Below are positions 8,737 through 18,341 of a stretch of 64,000 nucleotides of DNA, in pieces (the first letter of the stretch is position 1; each line of letters begins with the position of its first letter). Source of the stretch: Acidovorax sp. KKS102 (GTDB lineage Bacteria > Pseudomonadota > Gammaproteobacteria > Burkholderiales > Burkholderiaceae_C). The stretch is taken from NCBI RefSeq assembly GCF_000302535.1, contig NC_018708.1, positions 4,526,001 through 4,590,000 of the forward strand, written 5' to 3'. Position numbers and translations under genes: made by a program. The notes beneath the pieces were generated by a model, which was not told the origin of the DNA, searched no databases, and worked only from the letters and a program-made list of their open reading frames with translations.

Positions 8737-10374
8737 TCAAACGAAGATGTCCACCGCGCGGTCCAAAGCCCCACCACCACGTGCCAGAGAGGTGGTACCT
8801 GCTGGAACAGCAGACACCACCTGCGCCTGACGCGCTCCTTCGCGGGGACGCTGCTGCCCGGTCTCGCCACCACCTTCACTGCCATGTGCCGAAGTGCCCA
8901 CCGACATGCCAGACAGTACCAAACCCTCGCTGCGCAACAGATCACTCAGCTGCGCCATGCTTTGGTCCAGCAGTTCCCGCGTATGCTGCTGATCGCTGCG
9001 GAACGACACATGCGCTTCGTTGCCCGACAGGGACACCGACACCTCCACGGGGTGGCCATCTCGCTGCAGCGTCAACTCTGCGTTTTGCGTCTTCTGGTTC
9101 ACCCAGTAGGCTACCTGCTCGGCCACCTGCTCCTCCGCCCCCAAAGCATTAGGGTCCGCTAACGCCGTGGCATCGGTGAAGCCACCCGCATCCGAAGGCG
9201 ATGGCCCTGACACGCCTTCAGACCAGGCGCCAGTAGTTCCTGCGCCCTCTCCATTTCTATGAGAACGAACGTCGGCGGGTGACTCTGCGGCTTGAGCAGA
9301 TCCGACCATCGCAACCAAACTGTCGGCGAGCGGTGCTGCCGACTCCACGCCGATAACAGGGACTGACTGGGTAACACTCGAACGATCCACCGTGCCGCCT
9401 GCAACCCCACCTATCAAAGTCCGCTCTCCAGTGGAGGACAACAGCGCTGAAGAAAAGCCATGCACACTGGTGGGACGCACTGCCGAGTCTCTGAAAGCAG
9501 CAGAGCCGAGGGACGCATCGGAGCCTCCCATACCGCTGACGCGTTGCGGACTACCACTCTGCGTGCGCGAAAACGCGCGTCCGAACCCAGCAGATGCTCC
9601 GTGTATGGGTTCCAGGTCTGTAGACGCATCCAACTTCGCAGTCTCCGCGCTCAGTCCCTGGGGGATACCTTCAAACAACTTTTCACCGAGCCCACTACCC
9701 AAAGAAGCTATAAGCCCTTGGGAGTCAGACTGCGCGACTGCCACTGCTCCACCGAGACTAAGACCAACCGGCGGGGATGGATGCAGCAACATCTGCCTAT
9801 TGACCGTACTTGAGCCCTCAGTGTTTTGGGACGGAGCAATCGAATACTGCCACGCAGAGGCCGCCGAGCCCAGCGGCTCACTGAGAGCGCTGACCGAAGA
9901 GGCTGCAAGCCCTTGGGGGCCAGACTGCGCTACTGCTACTGTCCCGCCGAGACTAAGACCAACTGGCCGGGGTGAATGCAGCAGCGTCTGCCTATTGACC
10001 GTACTTGAGCCTTCAGTATTTTGCGGCGGAGCAATCGAGTACTGCCACGCAGAAGCCGTTGTATTCGGAAGTCGCAGCGAAGAGAACAGGCCGAGCCATG
10101 CACCAACAGCCGACGCGTCCATTGAGGGCGTGGATACGACATCAGTGGCATTTTCGAGAGCGGGCGAAGGGTTATCAATCACATTGTCACCTTGCGTATT
10201 CTCGCCCAAACCATCCGTAGCGCCCTCAAACGTCGCCAGCAGCGCGAAAAAACCGCCTCCAACTGCGAGTTTACCAGCCTCCACGGTCTCGGAATGAGAC
10301 GACGATTTCGCGCGGGCGGTGTGGGCGGGCTGGGTACCCTGCGAGGAAGCTACTTTGGTCGGTCCCATGTTCAA
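8737..10374 (-). CDS. fliK: Flagellar hook-length control protein FliK
   Basis: FliK is the secreted ruler that measures hook length and switches export specificity. The 545-residue product has a long low-complexity Ser/Ala/Gly-rich N-terminal region (1-400) and the conserved C-terminal Flg_hook domain (about 430-510; ELTLQRDGHPVEVSVSLSGNEAHVSF, then a helix with LLRSEGLVLSGMSV). The N-terminal region contains two tandem copies of a 65-residue unit beginning at residues 107 and 172. The ATG overlaps the fliJ stop by 4 bp. An internal ATG three codons in (MGPTK) is a possible alternative start. Confidence 0.94.
   Translation of the reverse strand: MNMGPTKVASSQGTQPAHTARAKSSSHSETVEAGKLAVGGGFFALLATFEGATDGLGENTQGDNVIDNPSPALENATDVVSTPSMDASAVGAWLGLFSSLRLPNTTASAWQYSIAPPQNTEGSSTVNRQTLLHSPRPVGLSLGGTVAVAQSGPQGLAASSVSALSEPLGSAASAWQYSIAPSQNTEGSSTVNRQMLLHPSPPVGLSLGGAVAVAQSDSQGLIASLGSGLGEKLFEGIPQGLSAETAKLDASTDLEPIHGASAGFGRAFSRTQSGSPQRVSGMGGSDASLGSAAFRDSAVRPTSVHGFSSALLSSTGERTLIGGVAGGTVDRSSVTQSVPVIGVESAAPLADSLVAMVGSAQAAESPADVRSHRNGEGAGTTGAWSEGVSGPSPSDAGGFTDATALADPNALGAEEQVAEQVAYWVNQKTQNAELTLQRDGHPVEVSVSLSGNEAHVSFRSDQQHTRELLDQSMAQLSDLLRSEGLVLSGMSVGTSAHGSEGGGETGQQRPREGARQAQVVSAVPAGTTSLARGGGALDRAVDIFV
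9688..10056 (-). repeat. Tandem 195-bp duplication inside fliK
   Basis: Two head-to-tail copies encode residues 172-229 (9688-9861) and 107-164 (9883-10056) of FliK. Both start ASAWQYSIAP and contain QNTEGSSTVNRQ, then PVGLSLGG and VAVAQS. The period is 65 residues (195 bp), keeping frame. The copies have diverged at a minority of positions. Confidence 0.9.
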
Positions 10375-10820
10375 TTCTCCTGGCCTACATTGCGATACTG
10401 CAACGCGGCGCGCTCGTCGGTTTGTTTCTGATCCCTGCGCTGCTGCTGCAGAGCAAAGTCGCTGCGCCTCTTCTCCACCACCTTGCGCAGGCTGGCTAAG
10501 CGAAGCTCGGCATCCAGCAGCGCGCGCTGCGCAACTTGCACCCGCGCAGATTGATCACCCACCACACCGTTCTGAATGCTGGCCGCATGGCCCAGCCTGT
10601 TCATGAACTGGTAGTGGTGGTACATCACTTCGGGCTGCATGGCCGTATCGGCCTTCATGCCCCAGCGTGACTCAGTCTCTCGGGCGTAATCTTCCAGCTG
10701 ATTGAGCTGGGCACGTGCCGCCTGCTCGGCAGCCAGCGTGTCCTGCAAAACCTTGCGGGCATCGTCCCGCTTGCGGGAAGCCACTTCGACCGCGACGGAG
10801 AGGGCGTTGAGACTGGACAT
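10371..10820 (-). CDS. fliJ: Flagellar export chaperone/stalk protein FliJ
   Basis: A 149-residue, almost wholly helical, charged protein predicted to form an antiparallel coiled coil (heptads through residues 5-55 and 85-140), as FliJ does at the centre of the FliI hexamer. Family-typical features include the N-terminal LNALSVAVEVASRKRDDA and C-terminal RRDQKQTDE. It follows fliI by 21 bp and overlaps the fliK start. Confidence 0.93.
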   Translation of the reverse strand: MSSLNALSVAVEVASRKRDDARKVLQDTLAAEQAARAQLNQLEDYARETESRWGMKADTAMQPEVMYHHYQFMNRLGHAASIQNGVVGDQSARVQVAQRALLDAELRLASLRKVVEKRRSDFALQQQRRDQKQTDERAALQYRNVGQEN

Positions 10821-10841
10821 GGCTGCCTACCTTGCCGGCCG

Positions 10842-12236
10842 TCAATGATCCAGCACCGCGGCCATGGCGCCTACGCTCTGGTCCATGGAAGCTGCCTCAA
10901 ACATGTCCTGCTGCAGAAAGCCCGCCATCTGCGGCTGCAGGCGAATGGCCTCGTCCAACGCCGGATCGGAGCCGCTCATGTAAGCGCCCACCTGCACCAA
11001 GTCCCGGCTCTTCTGGTAGCGCGAATACACCGCACGGAACCGCCGCGCCAGATCAAAATGCCCGCGAGACACCACGTTGTGCATCACCCGCGACGCCGAT
11101 TGCTCGATGTCGATGGCCGGGAAATGCCCGGTCTCTGCCAAAGCCCGTGACAGCACAATGTGCCCGTCCAGAATGGCACGCGCAGCATCCGCGATGGGGT
11201 CCTGCTGGTCATCGCCCTCCGATAGCACCGTATAAAACGCCGTGATGGAGCCGACGCCATGCAGGCCGTTGCCGCTGCGCTCCACCAGCTGGGGCAGCTT
11301 GGCAAAACAGGACGGCGGATACCCCTTGGTGGCAGGCGGTTCGCCAATGGCCAGTGCAATTTCTCGTTGCGCCATCGCGTATCGGGTGAGTGAATCCATG
11401 AGCAGCAACACGTGCTGGCCCTTGTCGCGGAAGTGCTCGGCCACGGCAGTGGCATAGGAGGCGCCCTGCATGCGCAACAAAGGGGGCGCATCGGCAGGGG
11501 CCGCCACCACCACCGATCGCGCACGGCCTTCCTCGCCCAGGATGTCCTCCACAAACTCCTTGACCTCGCGGCCCCGCTCCCCGATGAGTCCGACCACGAT
11601 CACATCGGCCCGGGTGTAGCGGGCCATCATGCCTAGCAACACACTCTTGCCCACCCCAGAGCCTGCAAACAGCCCCAGGCGCTGACCTCGCCCTACGGTC
11701 AGCAAAGCATTGATGGCGCGCACACCGGTATCCAGAGGCTCCCGCACCGGGTCCCGGTCCATGGCATTGATCTGCCGGCGTCCCATGGGCTCCGACACGA
11801 CATCCTGTACCGGCCCGCCGTGATCGAGAGGCAGGCCTTGGGCATCCACCACACGCCCCAGCAATCCATCGCCCATGGGCAGACGCAGCACCCCGGCGCG
11901 CTGCACAGGCCGGGGAGGCTCGCCCAAGCGGGGCATGGTGATGTACGGTGCGGCCGGCACCACACTGGCGCCACTGGACAGCCCATGGATGTCGCCCGCA
12001 GGCATCAGAAATGCGCGGTCGGCAGAAAACCCGACCACCTCCGCCAAGACCGGCGCATGCCCCGGCATTTGCACCATGCACTGCGAGCCCACGGGCACAC
12101 GGATGCCCACGGCCTCCAGCACCAGCCCCGTCAACCGTGTGAGTGTGCCGCGCGTCTCCAGCGGCGCACCTTCGGCCACGCGCTCCCGCGCGTCGTCCAT
12201 GAACCGAGTCCAGGCCGAAGGAGTGTCAATGGTCAT
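10842..12236 (-). CDS. fliI: Flagellum-specific ATPase FliI
   Basis: The 464-residue export ATPase, homologous to F1-ATPase beta. The Walker A motif AGSGVGKS is at residues 191-198, Walker B LLLMDS at 277-282, and family segments [15 protein letters not shown] and [20 protein letters not shown] are intact. The frame is open for another 56 codons upstream inside fliH, but the FliI N-terminus aligns with MTIDTPSAW, so the ATG at 12236 is used; it overlaps the fliH stop by 11 bp. FliI works with FliH and FliJ at the export gate. Confidence 0.97.
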   Translation of the reverse strand: MTIDTPSAWTRFMDDARERVAEGAPLETRGTLTRLTGLVLEAVGIRVPVGSQCMVQMPGHAPVLAEVVGFSADRAFLMPAGDIHGLSSGASVVPAAPYITMPRLGEPPRPVQRAGVLRLPMGDGLLGRVVDAQGLPLDHGGPVQDVVSEPMGRRQINAMDRDPVREPLDTGVRAINALLTVGRGQRLGLFAGSGVGKSVLLGMMARYTRADVIVVGLIGERGREVKEFVEDILGEEGRARSVVVAAPADAPPLLRMQGASYATAVAEHFRDKGQHVLLLMDSLTRYAMAQREIALAIGEPPATKGYPPSCFAKLPQLVERSGNGLHGVGSITAFYTVLSEGDDQQDPIADAARAILDGHIVLSRALAETGHFPAIDIEQSASRVMHNVVSRGHFDLARRFRAVYSRYQKSRDLVQVGAYMSGSDPALDEAIRLQPQMAGFLQQDMFEAASMDQSVGAMAAVLDH

Positions 12237-12963
12237 CACCATCCCCACCCGCATCGTCATCCCAAGGCGACTGCAACCCCAAAGACGCAATGGCACGCTG
12301 CCAACGCTTGTCGATGCTGCCATCGACGACGGTGCCAGCAGACTCCACCAGGCAGCCCCCTGCAGGTACGGCGGCATCCGCCATCCATTGCACACCCGGT
12401 GCATTGACCTCTTCGCGCAAAGGTTCTGCCATGGCCTCCATGTCTACCGGATTGAGCCGCACCGTGGCAGGGCGCCCCTCGGTCACGAGCATGCCAACAG
12501 CCTCTCGCACCACGGGCAACAAGGCATTGGGGTTGACCGACAGTTCCTGGCGCACCACCTGGCGCGCGATGTCGCACGCAAGCTCCAGCACCTGCTGCGC
12601 CATCCGTTGCTGCATGTCGATCAGGCTCGCATCGAGCGTTTGCAGCACGCTCTGCAAACGCTGCGCCGCCTCTTGCCCCTGCCGGGCAATGTATTCATCC
12701 ATGCGGCGCTGCCATTCGAGCGCCGTCTGCGCTTGTCCCTGAGCGAAGCCCTCTGCATACGCATCGTCACAGGCTTGTTGGACAAGGGCCTGCTGCGCCA
12801 CTTGATCCAGCTCGACAGGCAGCTCCACGACAGGTTCCGGCTCGGCCTCTGGCTCCACCAGGTCGGCCCCATCTACGGCAGAGAACTTCCATTGTTTGAA
12901 GTCGCCGACCTCCTCACTGGGAATGAACCGTGCATAAGAACGTTGGTTAGACGAAGGCATCAT
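12226..12963 (-). CDS. fliH: Flagellar assembly protein FliH
   Basis: A 245-residue protein that tethers and regulates FliI and links it to FliN. It has a variable acidic N-terminus, a helical coiled middle (about 95-150, Gln/Glu-rich) and a C-terminal FliH domain ([22 protein letters not shown]). The first ATG at 12963 overlaps the end of fliG; the next codon is also ATG, so the true start may be 12960. It overlaps both fliG and fliI, consistent with a single coupled transcript. Confidence 0.93.
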   Translation of the reverse strand: MMPSSNQRSYARFIPSEEVGDFKQWKFSAVDGADLVEPEAEPEPVVELPVELDQVAQQALVQQACDDAYAEGFAQGQAQTALEWQRRMDEYIARQGQEAAQRLQSVLQTLDASLIDMQQRMAQQVLELACDIARQVVRQELSVNPNALLPVVREAVGMLVTEGRPATVRLNPVDMEAMAEPLREEVNAPGVQWMADAAVPAGGCLVESAGTVVDGSIDKRWQRAIASLGLQSPWDDDAGGDGDDH

Positions 12964-13942
12964 CACCACCACCACCGATCATGATCTGGCCCTCGTCGGA
13001 CAGGCGGCGCACCGTCTTGAGAATTTCCTTCTGCTGCGCCTCCACCTCGGACAGTCGCATGGGACCACGCGACTCGAGATCCTCACGCAGCGCTTCTGCG
13101 GCGCGTGAAGACATGTTGGACAAGAATTTCTCACGCAGTTCGGGCACCGCACCCTTGAGGGCCACGATGAGAGTCTCGGATGCCACTTCCTTGAGCACTG
13201 TCTGGATGGCCTTGTCGTCGAGCTTGAGAACATCTTCAAACACAAACATCTTGTCCATGATCTTCTGGGCCAGGTCGGGGTCGTAGCCACGAATGGACTC
13301 GAGCACCACAGCGTCCATGTTGCCGCCCAACAAGTTGATGATCTCTGCGGCCGCCTTGACGCCGCCAAGCGAACTCTTACGAATCTTGTCCCCGCCCGCT
13401 AGCACCTTGAAAAGTACTTCGTTCAGGTCCTTGAGGGCCGTGGGCTGGATGCCTTCGAGCGTGGCCACGCGAAGCAAAATCTCGCTGCGCTGGCGGTCGG
13501 ACAGGTGCATCAGAATGCCCGATGCCTGATCGCTATCCAGATGCACCAGGATGGCAGCAACGATCTGCGGGTGCTCGTTACGCAATAGCTCAGCCACTGA
13601 CAGCGGATCCATCCACTTCAGACTCTCGATGCCCGAGACATCTCCCCCCTGCAAAATCCGGTCGATGAGCAAACCAGCCTTGTCGTCGCCGAGCGCGCGC
13701 TTGAGCACCGCGCGCACGTAGTTGCCAGTGTCGGATACCAACAGGCTTTGGGCTGCAGCCGCGTTGGAGAACTTATTGATGACCTCGTCCACTTTTTCGC
13801 GCGACACGGAGCGCATGCGCGCGATAGTCTCGCCCAGCTTCTGCACCTCTTTGGGCGAGAAATGCTTGAACACCTCGGCCGCCTCTTCCTCGCCGAGGGA
13901 CATCAGCATGATGGCGGCATCGTGGAGTCCTTGGTCGTCCAT
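12947..13942 (-). CDS. fliG: Flagellar motor switch protein FliG
   Basis: The 331-residue rotor protein that contacts MotA and FliF. The three FliG domains are visible: FliF-binding N-terminal domain (GLHDAAIMLMSLGEEEAAEVFKH region), middle domain with the EHPQ motif (LLRNEHPQIVAAIL), and C-terminal torque domain with charged helix residues around MDKMFVFEDVLKLDD. It lies 30 bp downstream of fliF. An extra Gly/Asp-rich end (GGGGDDAFV) is unremarkable. Confidence 0.97.
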   Translation of the reverse strand: MDDQGLHDAAIMLMSLGEEEAAEVFKHFSPKEVQKLGETIARMRSVSREKVDEVINKFSNAAAAQSLLVSDTGNYVRAVLKRALGDDKAGLLIDRILQGGDVSGIESLKWMDPLSVAELLRNEHPQIVAAILVHLDSDQASGILMHLSDRQRSEILLRVATLEGIQPTALKDLNEVLFKVLAGGDKIRKSSLGGVKAAAEIINLLGGNMDAVVLESIRGYDPDLAQKIMDKMFVFEDVLKLDDKAIQTVLKEVASETLIVALKGAVPELREKFLSNMSSRAAEALREDLESRGPMRLSEVEAQQKEILKTVRRLSDEGQIMIGGGGDDAFV

Positions 13943-13972
13943 GGTCGTGGTCCGTGCAATCGGTGGCGGCTA

Positions 13973-15679
13973 CTAAACTGGATCGCCGTTCAGCCAGGTC
14001 TTGAGAATATTGGCTACCGCGACCGGATTCTCCTTGGCCAACGTGCGCGCATCTTCCAAGCGCAGCTGCTCAGGGGTCGCAGGCAAAAGTTCGTCCTTAC
14101 GGGCGGGCGCCGCCAATGCCGGGCGCTCAGGCATTTCTGCCTCCAGAGCGTCGAGTTGACCACCAGTCACCGACTTGCCGACTGTTGACTTTACAGGTGC
14201 GGGGCCTTTGAGCGCAGGACGCACCAAGCCCAACAGTACCAGGGCAGCGAACAGAACCGCACCCACCGGCCAGGCAAAGGTCTTGGCGAGGTCCACTACC
14301 TCCGGCTGCTTCCACAGCGGCGCATCCGTGGTGGGTACTGCCGTCACCTGGAACGGTGTGTTCATCAGATTCACCGAATCGCCGCGCTCACGGTTGAACC
14401 CAATGGTTTCGCGCACCAGCGCCGTCATCTGTTCGATCTGTTCGGCTGTCAGCGCCTTGGTCACTGTCTTACCCTTGTCCTCTGCCGACTGATAGTTGAC
14501 CACGACTGCAGCACTTAACCGCTTGACTGCACCCGTGCTGCCACGGACTACCTTGACGGTCTTGTCCACTTCGTAGTTGGTGGTGGACTCGCGCTTGCTT
14601 GTCTCTTCTTCTGCGCCCTGTTGGCCCCCGGCATTCGGCGCAGGATTAGCGCCGTTGACGGGCGCTGCAGACGGGGCTGGCGGCTGGTTGGCCACTGCGC
14701 CGGCCACACCCGTAGCGGTCTTCGTCGCACTCCCGCGGCTTTCCAGCACCTGCTGGCTGCGCACAGCACTCGAATCCGGCGTCTGGTTGGGGCGGAACTG
14801 CTCGGAGGTGGATTCGGTCTGCGAAAAATCCACTTCCGCCGTGACCTGCGCCTTGACGTTGTCGCGGCCAACCACTGGTTCCAGGATGTCCATGATGCGG
14901 CGGGAATACTGCTGCTCCAGCTGCTGTACGTACAACAGCTGCTGGGCATTGATTTCAGCACCTGCCGTGCTGTCGGGGGACTGGGAGAGCAGTTTGCCAG
15001 TGTCGTCCAGCACGCTCACGGCGGACGGTGCCAGCTCAGGAACGCTGGAGGCCACCAGATGCACGATGCCCGCGAGCTGCGCGCGATCCAGAATGCGCCC
15101 GGGATGCAGACTCACCAACACCGAGGCCGAAGGCTTTTGCTGCTCACGGAAAAAGCCGTTCTGGTTGGGCAAGGCCAGGTGCACACGAGCGCTTTGCACC
15201 GACGACAGTGCCTGGATGGACCGGGTGAGTTCCCCCTCCAACCCGCGCTGGAAGTTCAGACGCTCCTGAAACTGCGTCATCCCGAATTTGTTGGACTCCA
15301 TCAGTTCAAAACCCGCGACGGAGCCCTTGGGCAAACCCTGCGTGGCCAGCCGCAAACGTACATCGTGCACGCGCTCTGCAGGAATCAGGATGGCGCCGCC
15401 ACCCTCGGAATACTTGTAGGGGACGTTCATCTGAGACAACTGGGCCACCACGGCCCCGCCATCCTTATCGCCCAGGTTGGAAAACAGCACCCGGTAGTCG
15501 GGCTGGCGCCCCATCACGACGGCCGCAACGGCAGCAGCCACCAGCAGCGCCACGCCCGCACCCAGCCGCATGCGCTGTGCCCGGTCGAGGGCGGACAGCC
15601 GCTGCAGCCAGTTGGGGCTGGCCGGCGTCGGGAGCGGATTGAGAGGGACTTCAGCAACAGCAGACATCTTGCTTTCCAT
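13973..15679 (-). CDS. fliF: Flagellar MS-ring protein FliF
   Basis: A 568-residue inner-membrane ring protein. It has two transmembrane helices (about 43-62 and 470-490), the secretin-like ring-building motifs (PDYRVLFSNLGDKDGGAVV and LPKGSVAGFELMESNKFG) and a disordered Ala/Pro/Asn-rich insertion (about 310-365). The cytoplasmic C-terminal tail that binds FliG ends NPVAVANILKTWLN. The ATG at 15679 is used; an internal ATG four codons on is possible. The 163-bp gap to the divergent fliE should hold both promoters. Confidence 0.97.
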   Translation of the reverse strand: MESKMSAVAEVPLNPLPTPASPNWLQRLSALDRAQRMRLGAGVALLVAAAVAAVVMGRQPDYRVLFSNLGDKDGGAVVAQLSQMNVPYKYSEGGGAILIPAERVHDVRLRLATQGLPKGSVAGFELMESNKFGMTQFQERLNFQRGLEGELTRSIQALSSVQSARVHLALPNQNGFFREQQKPSASVLVSLHPGRILDRAQLAGIVHLVASSVPELAPSAVSVLDDTGKLLSQSPDSTAGAEINAQQLLYVQQLEQQYSRRIMDILEPVVGRDNVKAQVTAEVDFSQTESTSEQFRPNQTPDSSAVRSQQVLESRGSATKTATGVAGAVANQPPAPSAAPVNGANPAPNAGGQQGAEEETSKRESTTNYEVDKTVKVVRGSTGAVKRLSAAVVVNYQSAEDKGKTVTKALTAEQIEQMTALVRETIGFNRERGDSVNLMNTPFQVTAVPTTDAPLWKQPEVVDLAKTFAWPVGAVLFAALVLLGLVRPALKGPAPVKSTVGKSVTGGQLDALEAEMPERPALAAPARKDELLPATPEQLRLEDARTLAKENPVAVANILKTWLNGDPV

Positions 15680-15814
15680 TAAAGCAGGCCCTGCAACAGA
15701 CCTGGCGTGGGGTCGATTATTCGGTCACGCCCCCACAATGTTCGCTGGATAAGCCGTCCGTTTGGCCATCTATTCAGCGCGATGCATCCTGGGCCGGTAG
15801 CTAGGATACGCAGC

Positions 15815-15844
15815 ATACCGCCATTCCCCTACGGATACCGCCAT
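15815..15844. repeat. 10-bp direct repeat in the fliF/fliE divergent region
   Basis: ATACCGCCAT occurs at 15815-15824 and again at 15835-15844, a 20-bp (about two helical turns) period; the second copy runs into the fliE start codon. It may be a regulator site or chance. No clear sigma-28 element was seen in this gap. Confidence 0.35.
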
Positions 15845-16154
15845 GGACCTTCGCATCTCCAGCTCAACTGCCCCGCTGACGGGCGCTGGCGTCGCGCGCC
15901 GTGCCGCAGCGCCGCAAACCACGGGCAATGAAGTCGGCTTCTCTGGCGCGCTCAAGGGCGCGTTGCAGTCGGTGAGTGCCGCTCAGAACAAGTCTTCAGA
16001 GATGCAAAGGGAGGTGCAAATGGAAAACCCCTCCGTGAGCCTGGAAGAAACCATGGTGGCCATCCAGAAGGCGCAAATCGGCTTTCAGGCCACCTTGCAC
16101 GTGCGCAACCGCATGGTGCAGGCTTACACAGACATCATGAACATGCAGGTGTGA
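15843..16154 (+). CDS. fliE: Flagellar hook-basal body complex protein FliE
   Basis: A 103-residue adaptor between the MS ring and the rod. The C-terminal signature VSLEETMVAIQKAQIGFQ followed by HVRNRMVQAYTDIMNMQV is complete. It is transcribed divergently from fliF and stands alone: the next gene on this strand is 7.7 kb away, and an IS30-type element has inserted 132 bp downstream of its stop. Confidence 0.97.
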   Translation: MDLRISSSTAPLTGAGVARRAAAPQTTGNEVGFSGALKGALQSVSAAQNKSSEMQREVQMENPSVSLEETMVAIQKAQIGFQATLHVRNRMVQAYTDIMNMQV

Positions 16155-16239
16155 CGATGAGCGGGACATTGAGCCCTCGCCCCTCAACCGGCAACTGTGT
16201 AGCATCACGCTGATGCCAACGCAAGAAACTATATTTTTG

Positions 16240-16285
16240 ATAGCAAAAAAGGCGCATCGCACCATCGCTTGTTGCGAATTTGGCT
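16240..16285 (+). repeat. Dispersed intergenic repeat, degenerate copy next to the IS
   Basis: Contains TTTTTGATAGC, then GCGCAT, GCAC and CGCTT in the same order and similar spacing as the copies at 41061 and 26764. The IS30-family insertion begins immediately after it. Confidence 0.5.
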
Positions 16286-17359
16286 GGCGGTTTCAACAAC
16301 GAAGTGCGCCAGTCCCCAGTGTAAGTGGTGTCACTTTGTAGCCGTGGAACACCTCATGCGGAGTCTTCCAGCCCAAGCATCTGCGGGGTCGGTGGTTGAG
16401 CCGGTACACGGCTTGGAGCACCTCTTGCTCGCTGGCCTTGCCCAGATCGCTGCCCTTGGGGAAGTAGTGGCGTAGCAGCCCATTGTGGTTCTCGTTGAGT
16501 CCTCGCTGCCAGGGGCTGTGCGGGTCAGCAAAGTACACCTTCGTCTTCAGGCGTCTGTGCACCCACCTGTGCTCGGCGAACTCCTTGCCGTTGTCCAGCG
16601 TCAGGGTGTGGCGGCGCTTGGGATGGGGCCTGAGCATTTCGATGATGGCCTGGCCCACCGGCTCGGCCTGGCGCCGCTGCACACGCTGCGCCAGTGTGTA
16701 GCGCGAGCGCCGCTCGGTCAGGGTCACCAGCCCTGCCAGCCCACCCGCACCCGAGACGATGGTGTCGCCCTCCCAATCCCCCAGGCGCGCTCGCTTGTCC
16801 ACGATGGCGGGGCGCTGTGCGATACCCACGCGATCGCGCAGTTGCCCCGCACCCTGTGTGCCTTGCGCCGGCAATGGCCGCAACGCAGGCGCGGTGCAGC
16901 TTGTCCCATGCGGCGCAGCCGGTTGTAGATGCAGGTGTGGCTGATGCGCAGGCGCCTTTCCAGCCCCAGGCGGGCGGCTGCCTGCTGAGGCGACAGGTCC
17001 AGCTGCAGATACGACAGCACCAGCTCCCACTGGGCACCGTCAAAGCGCTGAGCGTTGGTCTGGCCGCTTTGGCGCGAGAGAGCCTGTTGATGGGCGTTGT
17101 GGGCTTGGTAGGCTGTGCTGGCGTCGCTGTTGCGCCGGATCTCGCGGGCAATGGTGCTGCGGTGGCGCCCCAGGCGCAGGGCTGTCTGTGTGATCGACAG
17201 CCCCACGTCGCGCAGGCATTGGATTTGGTAACGTTCGCTTTGGCTCAGATGGGTGTAGTTCATGGTGCACTTGGGTTGACTGGCAGGTCACACAAGTCAT
17301 CTTCACTTACTTGTCTGGGCCTACCTTTTGGCAACGTGCACTTCGTTGTTGAAACCGCC
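16286..17359 (-). mobile_element. IS30-family insertion sequence, 1074 bp, intact ends
   Basis: The element is bounded by perfect 22-bp terminal inverted repeats (16286-16307 and 17338-17359; outer end GGCGGTTTCAAC...). The trinucleotide GCT lies directly outside both ends (16283-16285 and 17360-17362), the 3-bp target duplication expected for IS30-family transposition. The single transposase gene occupies nearly the whole element and reads on the minus strand but is frameshifted. It inserted between fliE and fliT and breaks no gene. Perfect ends and an intact target duplication indicate a recent arrival. Confidence 0.93.
16293..17263 (-). pseudogene. IS30-family transposase, disrupted by a one-base frameshift
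   Basis: The N-terminal frame (start 17263) carries the IS30 helix-turn-helix (YTHLSQSERYQIQCLR, GRHRSTIAREIRRN) and runs through RRKAHRVRG. The remaining catalytic part is in another frame: QLRDRVGIAQRP, the first Asp in GDWEGDT, the second in TLDNGKEF, and the catalytic Glu in PWQRGLNENHNG. Adding one G to the G4 run complementary to 16845-16848 would join the frames at ...RVRG-QLRDRV... and give a normal 323-residue protein. It is therefore either a real inactivating deletion or a homopolymer sequencing error. Programmed frameshifting is not usual for this family. Confidence 0.9.
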
Positions 17360-17558
17360 GCTTAAACTTCGGAGATTTGAGCGTTTGTAGACCGAAATTG
17401 CCCACTCTGTTCAGCGCTGAGCGCCTTTGGGGTGCACGGTTGGCACCGCCTGGCCACTAGCAGGCCAGCACCCCACAAGCCACTCAAGCTCTATAGACGC
17501 CCCTTCGACGGTCAGGTCATGGCCTCGCAGCAGCTTGTGCGTGCCGCGCAGCACGCAC

Positions 17559-17858
17559 TCAATGCATCATCTGGGGCTGACCCTCGAGCAGATGCTCAAA
17601 CTGCGCAAGCCAAGGCTCTGCCAGGCAGCGAATCTGCGCATCGTTGCGCAAGATGCGCTGCATGATACGGGTCTTCTCACGCCGGTGCTCAGGCAGCAAC
17701 TCGTGCTCTTGCGACTTGAAGCGCAGCTGCTCGATCAGCACGGCACAGGCGCCTTCGTAGCGCACCACGCCGTCCCAGTCCTTGAGCTTGGCAGCTTCCA
17801 GCATCTTGGCGCTGCTGTCTTCAATGGCTTTGTAATAGTCAATCAGCCGGGTAGTCAT
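17559..17858 (-). CDS. fliT: Flagellar export chaperone FliT-like protein
   Basis: A 99-residue helical protein in the fliT position, directly after fliS. The ATG at 17858 is preferred over a GTG at 17864 because GGAG sits 8 bases before it. Helical pattern YYKAIEDSSAKMLEAAKLKDWDGV fits FliT, the chaperone of the FliD cap protein; in enterobacteria FliT also inhibits FlhDC, which is not shown for this organism. Similarity is weak, as is usual for FliT, so the call relies partly on synteny. Confidence 0.8.
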   Translation of the reverse strand: MTTRLIDYYKAIEDSSAKMLEAAKLKDWDGVVRYEGACAVLIEQLRFKSQEHELLPEHRREKTRIMQRILRNDAQIRCLAEPWLAQFEHLLEGQPQMMH

Positions 17859-17860
17859 GT

Positions 17861-18283
17861 TCACACTCCCACACCGGAGTTCGGTGCGCCGTTGGGGCCG
17901 ATTTCATTCCAGCTTTGCGCTACGGGGGTAATCAGACTCACCACCTCCTCTACCAATGCCAAGTCATTATGCACATTGGCCATGGAGAGGCGGTTAACGC
18001 AATAGTCATAGAGCGCAGCTAAGTTGCGGGCAATTTCACCACCCTCCGCAAGGTTGAGGCCGCCCTTGAGGCCTTCTTCCAGAATGCGCACGGCCTTACC
18101 AATCTGGCGGCCCTTTTCGGCAATATCGCCGCGCTGCAGCGCGCCGCGTGCGGCGTTGAGCGACTGGATAAGGCCATCAAACAACATCTTGATCAACATG
18201 TGCGGCGAGGCGCTATCCACGCCGGACTGGACGCCCACTTGCCGGTAGGCCGAAGCTGCGCGAGAACTGACGGGGGTGTACAT
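17861..18283 (-). CDS. fliS: Flagellin export chaperone FliS
   Basis: A 140-residue four-helix chaperone that binds the flagellin C-terminus. Family features: SPHMLIKMLFDGLIQSLNAARGAL near the N-terminus, and EGGEIARNLAALYDYCVNRL in the middle. The ATG at 18283 is chosen because AAGGAG lies just upstream; an earlier in-frame ATG at 18298 precedes that ribosome-binding site. A sigma-28 promoter ends about 30 bp upstream. fliT follows after 2 bp. Confidence 0.95.
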   Translation of the reverse strand: MYTPVSSRAASAYRQVGVQSGVDSASPHMLIKMLFDGLIQSLNAARGALQRGDIAEKGRQIGKAVRILEEGLKGGLNLAEGGEIARNLAALYDYCVNRLSMANVHNDLALVEEVVSLITPVAQSWNEIGPNGAPNSGVGV

Positions 18284-18314
18284 CAACGGCTCCTTCATAT
18301 GCTACTTGTTATTC

Positions 18315-18341
18315 ATATCGGCAACTGCTGGGAAAACTCAA
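18315..18341 (-). promoter_or_regulatory. Sigma-28 (FliA) promoter of fliS-fliT
   Basis: On the minus strand: TTGAGTTT (18334-18341), 11-bp spacer, GCCGATAT (18315-18322). Compared with the known consensus TAAAGTTT-N11-GCCGATAA this is 6/8 and 7/8 with exact spacing. The predicted start is about 25 nt before the fliS ATG. Confidence 0.88.

Noticed and set aside
16293..17263. Programmed frameshifting to make the IS30 transposase from two frames
   Set aside because: The junction is a G4 run without a slippery heptamer or clear stimulatory structure, and IS30-family elements normally use one continuous frame; a single-base deletion or sequencing error explains it better.
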